From NCBI RefSeq assembly GCF_000004195.4, contig NC_030683.2, forward strand, positions 87,321,410 through 87,385,409: 64,000 bases of DNA. Direction: 5' to 3'. Positions 56,011-64,000 of this stretch are shown one piece after another (position 1 is the first letter of the stretch; the number at the start of each line of letters is the position of its first letter). The position numbers and the translations under genes are program-made. The notes beneath the pieces were generated by a model that saw nothing but the letters and a program-made list of their open reading frames with translations, was not told the DNA's origin and did not search any database. The stretch comes from Xenopus tropicalis (lineage: Eukaryota > Chordata > Amphibia > Anura > Pipidae).

Positions 56011-57928
56011 CCAGAGAGAGTTAGGGCTTGCATGTATGAGCAACATTCCTCCAGAAGAACTTATTGCTTATTGATTATTACTCCAGACATACTATACAGC
56101 TCTGTATGTGATATGTAGTTAATTATTAAAGGCCTTTTTTTTTTTATAAAGGTTTAGTGTTCTTGCAGGACAAGGCCCCTGAAGGTGCTGATGCAATTCA
56201 AAAGCCTGATATGCATCATTGACATGGCATACAGTATTTCGCTCATACATTACAAAAAGGCTATCTTTTCAAGAAATTCAATGATTTTTTTTACAACTGT
56301 TATGACTTTAGTGACTTCATTTATGACTTCTGTGATATCTATAAATTCTAGGACTTTTATGACTTTTCTGTGACTTCAGTGATTTTTATGACTTCATTTA
56401 TGACTTTTTTTGACTTATATGACTCCATTTATGACTTTTATGACTTCTGTGACTTTAAATTCTTCAGTGAGTGCTATGACATCTGTGACTTTAATCCCTT
56501 CAATGAATGCTATGATTTCTGTGACTTTAATCACTTCAGTTAAAAGCTATGACATCTGTGACTTTAATTACTTCTGTTTTTATGACTTTTATGGCTTTTT
56601 TGACTTCAATGACTTTTAAGACTATGACTTTGTTTATGATTTTTATGATTATTATGATTTCATTTACTTCCATGACTCCTATGACTTCATTTATATCTTT
56701 TATGTGTTCAATGACTGTTATGACTTCTGTGACGTCAATGGTTTTCATAACTTTTATCAGATCTATGTCTTTTATGATGTAATATATCACATCTATCTCA
56801 TGACTTCTGTGACTTCATTATTTTTATGAAATCTATAACATCCATGACTACTTTAACTTTTATAATTTCTGCAATTTTAATGACATCTATTAGTTCATTT
56901 ATGAGTTTTATGTCTGTTGTCTTTCATGGCTTTTATGACATTGATGATTTAGTTTATGACTTTTGTGAATTCTGTGAATTTTATGACTTCTGTGAATTCA
57001 ATGACTTGTATGAGTTAAAATTCTGTGAATTCTATAACTGATATGACTTTATAATAATTTAATCATTTTTTGACTTCTGTGACTTTATTCATGCCTTTTT
57101 TCACCTTTGTGACTTCTTTGACAATTTTTATGACTTTTATGAATTATGTGACTTAGATTTTTAGATTTTTTTTTTTCAGATTTTTATGACTTCAATGACT
57201 GTTATGACTTCTATGTCTTCCATGCCTTTTATGGCTTCATAAATGACTGGTATAACTTTTGTGACTTCTATTGCTTTTATAACCTCAATGATTTTATTTA
57301 TAACTTTAATTACTTCTGTAACATCTGTGACTTTTATTACTACTACTTATGACTTTTATTATATAACTTAATTTATGACTTTTTTTTTTACTTCAGTGAT
57401 TTCATATATGACTTTTATAACTTCTGTGACATTATATGACTTCCATGACAGTTATGACTTCTGTGAATTCTATGACTTTGATGATTTGTGTGACTTTTAC
57501 AACTTACAGACATATTACTTGACTATGACATTTATGACTTCTTGTCATAAATTTCTTGTATGACTTATGACTTCTTTAACTTTTCTGACATTTATGACTT
57601 ATGTTACTTTTTTGATGGCTTTTGTGACTTCATTTACAGGTATGCATTGTATGACTTTTTGCAACTTTCTGTGTCATTCTGTAACTTGAATTTATATTGT
57701 TTTTATATAGTTTTATGACTTCCATGAATTTTAGGTTGATAGGTTTGATAGGTTTTTATTACTTCTGTGACTTTGACTTTGTTTATGACTTCCTTACTTC
57801 TGTGATATTTATTAATTTGATTTTTATGACTTCAATGATTATATGATTTCTTTGATTTCTATGACTTTTATGAAGTCTATGACTTCTGGGACTATTATGA
57901 CTTTTGGAACAGCATTTATGAATATAAT

Positions 57929-58616
57929 TAGTGATGAGCGAATCTGTTCCGTTTCGCTTCGCCGAAAAATTCGCGAATCTTTGAAAAGATCCGCGAAACG
58001 GCGAAAACTGTTGTGCGACAAAAAAAATTGTCGCCCGCGGCTATTATTTTGTCGCGCAGCTATTGTTTCGTCTCCCACGGCTATTGTTTTGTCGCGCGGC
58101 TATTATTTCGTCGCGCGCGGCTCTTGTTTCGTCGTGCGGCTCTTGTTTCGTCACCCGCGGCTATTGTTTTGTCGCTCGGCTATTATTTCGTCGCGCGTGG
58201 CTCTTGTTTCGTCTCCCGCGGCTCTTGTTTCGTCGCGCGGCTCTTGTTTCGTCGCACGCGGCTATTGTTTTGTCGCGCAGCTATTATTTTGTCGCACAGC
58301 TATTGTTTCGTCGCGCGCGGCTCTTGTTTCGTCGCCCACGGCTCTTGTTTCGTCGCCCGCGGCTCTTGTTTCGTCGCCCGCGGCTCTTGTTTCGTCGCCC
58401 GCGGCTCTTGTTTCGTCGCGCGGCTCTTGTTTCGCCGCGCGGCTCTTGTTTCGTCGCCCGCGACTATTCTTTTTTTACGCCGGCGACAATTTTTGGACGT
58501 GCAGCGAATTTTTCAGCGGCGAAATTTTTCATCCGTTTCGCAAAACAATCCGCCAATGGCGAAACGCGGAAATTCGCCACGAATCCATGCCTGGCGAAAC
58601 TTTTCGCCCATCACTA
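57929..58616. mobile_element. TAGTGATGAGCG-type MITE with large 21-bp array
   Basis: Ends TAGTGATGAGCGAATCTG and TTTTCGCCCATCACTA, flanked by the perfect octamer AATATAAT (57,921-57,928; 58,617-58,624). Inserted in the decamer satellite. The interior carries a long 21-bp array. Confidence 0.92.
58025..58470. repeat. 21-bp GC-rich minisatellite inside the MITE
   Basis: About 20 units of GGCTCTTGTTTCGTCGCCCG-like sequence, with GGCTATTATTTTGTCGCGC variants. A unit of 21 bp keeps all frames open, explaining overlapping open frames of 184-290 codons rich in ALVSSPA and GSCFVAR; these are not genes. The same unit, fewer copies, occurs at 28,380-28,590 (inverse) and 59,025-59,215. Confidence 0.9.
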
Positions 58617-58634
58617 AATATAATGACTCATACA

Positions 58635-58635
<1 letters not shown>

Positions 58636-58704
<69 letters not shown>

Positions 58705-58714
58705 TATATATATA
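58636..58714. repeat. (AT)n tract within the satellite
   Basis: TATATA run of about 65 bp plus TAGTATATATATATAG, 20 bp from the MITE edge. Confidence 0.95.
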
Positions 58715-58892
58715 GAATCTAGTGACTTTTATGTCTGACTTCTTTATGACTTCTATGACTTCAAAAACTTATTATTTTTATGACTTTTTTTCATAACTTG
58801 TATAGCTCTATAACTTTATATATGACATCTGTGTTCAAACTTCTGTTACTTCTATGACTTTTTTGACTTTAATAACTGTTATGACTTGTGAC

Positions 58893-59364
58893 TAGTGATG
58901 AGCGAATCTGTTTCGTTTCACTTCGCCGAAAAATTCGCGAATCTTTAAAAAGATCCGCGAAACGGCGAAAAATTCGCAAAACGGCGAAAATGTCGTGCGA
59001 AAAAAAAAATTTGTCGCCCGCGGCTATTATTTTGTTGCGCGGCTATTGTTTCGTCGCCCGCAGCTATTATTTTGTCGCGCGGCTATTGTTTCGTCGCCCG
59101 CGGCTATTATTTCGTCGTCTGCGGCTATTATTTTGTCGCGCGGCTATTGTTTCGTCGCACGCGGCTATTATTTCGTCGCCCCGCGGCTATTATTTCGCCG
59201 CACGGCTATTCTTTTGACGCACGCGACAATTCTTTTTTGACGCCGGCGACAATTTTTGAACGTGCTGCGAATTTTTTCATCCATTTCATGAAACAATCCG
59301 CCAATGGCGAAATGCGGAAATTCGCCGCGAATCCATGCCTGGCGAAACATTTCGCCCATCACTA
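58893..59364. mobile_element. TAGTGATGAGCG-type MITE in the satellite
   Basis: Ends TAGTGATGAGCGAATCTG and CATTTCGCCCATCACTA, flanked by the perfect octamer CTTGTGAC (58,885-58,892; 59,365-59,372), itself satellite sequence. It carries about ten 21-bp units. Confidence 0.92.
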
Positions 59365-59495
59365 CTTGTGACTTTAAAGATGTTTATAATTTTTATGACT
59401 TTAAAGATATTCATGACTTTATAACTTTTATGACTTCTATGACTTTAATTATATGAATTCATTTATCACCTTTATAACTTGAATGACTGTATGAC

Positions 59496-59645
59496 TAGTG
59501 ATGAGCGAATCTGTCCTGTTTTGCTTCACCATAAAATTCGCAAAACAGCAAATTTTCACAGACGTTTCGCTAAACAATTTGCCAGTGGTGAAATGTGGAA
59601 ATTTGCTGCAAATCCATGTCTTCCGAAAACAATTGTTCATCACTA
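59496..59645. mobile_element. Short TAGTGATGAGCG-type MITE, 150 bp
   Basis: Complete termini (TAGTGATGAGCGAATCTG; ATTGTTCATCACTA) and near-perfect octamers TGTATGAC/TGAATGAC. It lacks the 21-bp array, showing that the core element can be as short as 150 bp. Confidence 0.85.
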
Positions 59646-59768
59646 TGAATGACTTCTGTAACTTCAATGGCTTTTATGACTTCTGTGACTTAATGACTTC
59701 TATGACATCTGACTACTGTGATATCTATGACTTAATTTATGACCATTATGACTTCAGACTTTTTTAAC

Positions 59769-59915
59769 TAGTGATGAGTGAATCTGTCCTATTTCGATTC
59801 ACAGAAAAATTTGCGAAACTGCTGCAACGAATTTGCGAGATATGGCTACCACGCAAATTTTGACAAGGACGAAATGTGGAATTTAGTAGGAAATCCATGC
59901 CTGGTGAAGTTTATG
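59769..59915. mobile_element. TAGTGATGAGCG-type MITE, right end lost
   Basis: Starts TAGTGATGAGTGAATCTG and breaks off after CCATGCCTGGTGAAG, the position where ATTTCGCCCATCACTA should follow. Confidence 0.7.
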
Positions 59916-62900
59916 ATTTCTATGACTGCATTTATTATTTGTATGCCTTTTGTGACTTTAGTGACTTCGTAAATACTATACAGTAGTTTTAATTACTTTT
60001 ATAACCTCTATGACTTCCAAGACTTTTTTGACTTCTGTGACTGTGACTTCATACAGTATGACTTCTATAATGGTTATGACTTCTGTGACTTCTATGATTT
60101 CTTTAACTTCTGTGACTTTTATCATTATATGACTTCTTTAACTTGTGTGTCTTCCATGACTTGTATAACTTGTTTTTTACTTCTATTTTGACCTTTTTTT
60201 GGCTTCTATGACTTTTATGACTACATTTATGACTTTTGTAACTTCTATTGCCTTTATGACTTCATCAACTGTAATTATTTTTATGGTTTCATTGCTGATA
60301 TCTATAACTTTTATGACTTATTTGACTTTATATATTACTGTGACTATAACAATTGTGTGACTTCTGTGACCTCTACTATTTATATGACTTTCATGACTTC
60401 CTTGACCTCCATGACTTCTATGAATTTGTTTAAGGCTTTTATAACTGTGACTTTTATATCTTTTATGACTTAAAAAACTGTTATGATTTCTGTAACTTCA
60501 ATAACTTTTATGAATGCTATGACTTCTAGGACTTCATTTATGATTTTATGACTTTTGTGACTTTATCTATTACTTTTATGGCTATTTGACTTTTGTGACT
60601 TCCATGACTTTTATGACTTCAATGACAGCGTGACTTCTGTGACTTCCATGACTTTTATGACTTCCTTTACTTCGCATTTAAGCTTTAGTACTTCTATTAC
60701 TTCATTTATGACTTTTATGACTACCATGACTTTTAAATACTTGTTTACAACTTTTATGACTTTTGTGACTTCATTTATGAGTTTTAAGTTTTCCTGCAAC
60801 TTTTGATATATATTACTTCTATGACTCGTATTACATCTGTGACTTCTATGACTTTGTTTATGACTTTTTTTGACTACTATGATTACTATGATTACTATGA
60901 TTTCTGACTTTTATTTCCTCTGTGACATGACTTTTGTGACTTCTATGGTTCAATTTTTGACTGTTATGACTTTATGACTTTTCTGCCTTCTATGACATCA
61001 TATATGACTTTTCTGACTGTTATGACTTATGTGCCTGTTATGACAAAAATACAATACTTTTATGACAATTATGATTTCTGTGACTGTCATTAATTTTATG
61101 ACTTTTTTATGATTTTTATGACTTTCAATTACTTTTATGAATTCTTTGACTTCATTTTTTTCAACTTTTTTTCTAACTTCTGTGACTTCTATTACTTAAT
61201 TGATTATTGTTATTACGTCTATGACTTCCCTGAGTTTTATAACTTCTGTGATTTCTATGACTTAATTTATGACTTCTCTGAGTTTTATGACTTTTGTAAC
61301 TTCTTTCATGACTTTTATCACTAGTAACTTTTATGACATCTATGACTTTATTTATAAGTTTTCTGATTCTGTCACTTCATTTCTGACTTTTCTGACTTCT
61401 ATGACTTTAGGAATTTATTTTCAATGGCTGTTATATCTTCTGTAACTTATATGACTGTTATGACTTCTTCGGCATGACCCATGTGTCTTCTGTGATTCCT
61501 ATTGCTGCAGCAATATGTATGACTTCTATGATTTTATTATTTTATTATTACTATAACTTCATATGACTTATTGACATCATAATTTCTGTGACTATGACAA
61601 CTTTTGTGACTTCTATGATTTTTATGACTTCCATAATTCTATGGATTCTGTTCTATGATTTTTGTGACTTTTATGACTTTTATCAGTTTAGTTATGACTT
61701 TTATGACTTCTTTCATTTCTATGACTTAAGACTTTTAAGACTTTCAACAATTTTTATGACTTCTTTTACTTCGAAGACATCCATCACTTATATTACTTCT
61801 ATGACCTTGTTTATGACCTTCCTGACTTTTATAAGTATGACCTCATCATCATTTTTTTGCTTCTGTGACTTTTGTGACTTCATTTATGACTCCTATAACT
61901 GTTAAGACTTCTGTGACCGACATGATTTTTATGAATTTTATGAATCTTGTGACTTCTATGATTTTTATGACATGTATGACCTCTACAACTTCTTATGTAA
62001 CTTTTATTACTTACTTCATGTATGTATAACATTTTAATGACTTTTGTGACTTCTTTGACCCTCTATGACTTTTATGATTTCTATCATTTCTATTACTTAT
62101 TTTTTAATATTGTGACTCATAAATGACATTTTTAATATTAGTATTTCATTTTTTACTTATGATCTCTATGATTTTCAATACCTTTGTTCATTATGTGACT
62201 TCAACTATTTTTTTTGTTGCTTTTATTACTTAATTTGTGACTTTTATGACTTCTATCACTTTTATGAGTTTTATTACTTCTTTGACTTGATTTTATGACA
62301 TGAGTGACTATTATGACTTCTGTACCTTTCTTTTCATGACTTCCGTGAGGTCAATGACTTGTGTGACAGTTTTTTCTGTAGTTCATTTATGACATTTTGA
62401 CTTCTGTTACTTCTATAACCTAATTTTTGTACTTGACTGTCTTGTCTCAAAGGACTTTGATTACTTCATTTGTAACTTTTTTGTGACCTTAATGAGTTCT
62501 TTGACCTTTTTGACATTTAAAACTTCATAATTTCCATGACTTCTATGAATTTTTCATTTTATGACCTCTGTGATTTTTGATGACTTTTTGACTTCTCTGT
62601 CTAATGATTTCTATGTCTTCATTTTGACTTTTTCTGTGTCTTTAATGACTTCTATGTTTTTGTTTATGACTTTTATGACTTCTGTGACTTTAATTACTTT
62701 TATAGCTTTTGTGACTTTTGTAATGGATTATTTATGTGACTTCTATGACTTTTATATGTTCATATTTAATTTCTTTGTTATGAAATCTGTGACGTTTTAT
62801 ACTTGTATTACTTATATGATAGTCATAACTTCTGTTACTTCAATGATGCTTAATACTTTATTTATATATTTGTGACTTCATATGACTTCAATGATTCTTT

Positions 62901-63018
62901 CTGTGACTCTGTTACTTCAATTACTTTTTTTACTTAAATTTTATGACTTTTATGACATTTTTGACATCTTAAATTTGTATTATTGTCACACAAAAAAATA
63001 CTTGTTGGCTGCCATGCA

Positions 63019-63086
63019 TTTCGCGAATTTTTGCCATTTCACAAATTTTTGGGTGAAGCGAAACAGGACAGATTTGGTCATCACTA
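63019..63086. mobile_element. TAGTGATGAGCG-type MITE end fragment
   Basis: TTCGCGAATTTTTGCC to GACAGATTTGGTCATCACTA only; the other end is replaced by non-family sequence. Confidence 0.65.
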
Positions 63087-63335
63087 TTTATAAGTCCTGT
63101 GATTTTTATGATTATTAACTTTAAATGACAGATTTGACTTTTATGATTTCTTTGATTTTATTGAAATCTTTGAGTTTATAAATGGGTTTACGGTCTTTGT
63201 TACTTTTATAATTTCACTTCTATAACTTTTAAGACTTTTCTGACTTCTATGATGCTATTAATTATTTTTATGTCTTCTGTGACTATGTCTATGATTTGTA
63301 TGACATTTTATGATTTTCATGAAACTTTCATTTGA

Positions 63336-64000
63336 TTCATTAGAATTCTACTGCTTCCTTTTACATTTTACCTTCAATTACTTGCTTTCAGGGTTGAAAC
63401 TCCCAAATTGTTGCCCTTTTACTTGGCCACCACTGGGGTCACCTGACTGTAACGGGAAAGGATGGGACTACTGCTCCTGTTTAAATTATACAGGGTCCTA
63501 AATAACTACAACCAAATTTAAACCTACTGTATGACATATTCCTTCCCACTTTCTGTTGTGTGTGGGGTCTGATTTCATACCCATACAAACCTAAGCTATG
63601 TCCTATTCATTACTACTTTCTACAGTAGTTCAGTGTTGCTGTTTCTGTACTGCTGCCAAACAAAGGCTAACAATCAACCAACCTTAAAAAATTTGTGAGT
63701 CTCTGATGTTGTAGAGATGACAAAAAGTCATTTTTGGAGGGGGGAAACAATTTAGTTTGCATGAAGTGACTGTGGTATGTGTAAGGTTGGAGAAATATTT
63801 TGCGGCCTTTTTGTTGGTACTTATAGGAGACAGAGATCTTTGAGATAAAAAAAATCATTATCTGAATAACAGTTAGAAGACTATGAAAACATATAAACCC
63901 AGGGTTAAATCAGAAGTGTATATTCTACATTTCTCCATATATGTATTGTTATTAAAGTTAGCCGTAATATAAACATCAATGTGTCTGTCTAGATGGGATC
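63336..64000. other. Unassigned sequence after the satellite
   Basis: Ordinary AT-rich DNA with nothing supported. Confidence 0.4.

Larger units (their letters stand above)
56270..63335 (+). repeat. Degenerate decamer satellite, about 7 kb
   Basis: Dense reiteration of ATGACTTTT, ATGACTTCT, GTGACTTCA and ATGATTTCT at roughly 10-bp spacing, consensus about TTYTRTGACT, T-rich on the plus strand throughout. Divergence among units is high, so it is old or fast-mutating. Several MITEs and an AT tract interrupt it. The many open frames rich in Asp, Phe, Tyr, Met and Thr (DFYDFCDFYD, MTFMTSVT) are products of the repeat and not genes. Confidence 0.9.

Noticed and set aside
57843..58715. Overlapping open frames of 290, 229 and 184 codons as genes
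   Set aside because: They arise from a 21-bp GC-rich tandem unit inside a non-coding MITE; all three frames are open and the products are simple repeats.
56410..62875. Many open frames rich in Asp, Phe, Tyr, Met and Thr
   Set aside because: They are translations of the decamer satellite and have no non-repetitive content.

Overview
The window reads as vertebrate, most likely anuran (Xenopus-like), non-coding chromosomal DNA. It is AT-rich, has no convincing chain of host exons, and is full of small DNA transposons of kinds well known from Xenopus: T2-type elements with TTAA/AAAGGR ends, a TACAGGTATGGGA-ended MITE, and a TAGTGATGAGCGAA-ended MITE with 8-bp target duplications. I could run no database search, so the organism and all family names rest on motifs I recognise.

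Layout. 1-15 kb: single-copy-looking sequence with scattered MITEs, a GC-rich repeat island (2.7-3.4 kb), a hAT-type MITE carrying a 40-bp minisatellite (3.97-4.56 kb) and a hammerhead-like Penelope-type fragment (5.5 kb). 15.36-19 kb: a decayed tyrosine-recombinase retroelement of Ngaro type, with gag-like, RT, RNase H, YR and SGNH-hydrolase remnants between split direct repeats. 19-43 kb: mostly unassigned sequence with many MITEs (one nested inside another at 28 kb), a decayed Poseidon-like Penelope 3' end with a hammerhead core (24.95-25.44 kb), two more Penelope-like leader fragments (34.2 and 36 kb), a possible 84-nt exon (40.7 kb) and possible conserved non-coding blocks.

43.78-55.96 kb: the main feature. 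This is a 12-kb cluster of nearly identical, intact Penelope-like elements (PLEs) of Neptune-like type. Two full copies lie head to tail on the minus strand with a 3,727-bp unit, preceded by a 5'-truncated third copy, and a full copy in inverted orientation is fused to it at 51,974. Each full copy encodes a 220-residue ORF1 and a reverse transcriptase with a C-terminal GIY-YIG endonuclease (735 residues from a GTG; the frame is open further upstream with no ATG). Every pseudo-LTR carries a hammerhead-like motif whose core has U3/A8 in place of C3/G8. Both outer ends of the cluster abut (TA)n.

56.27-63.34 kb: about 7 kb of degenerate decamer satellite, roughly (TTYTRTGACT)n, invaded at least five times by the TAGTGATGAGCG MITE. 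63.34-64 kb is unassigned.

How the parts relate: ORF1 and ORF2 of the PLE would act together in target-primed retrotransposition, with the pseudo-LTR supplying promoter and ribozyme functions. The MITEs carry no coding capacity and would depend on transposases encoded elsewhere. The very high identity of the PLE copies points to recent activity or to duplication or assembly of one insertion.
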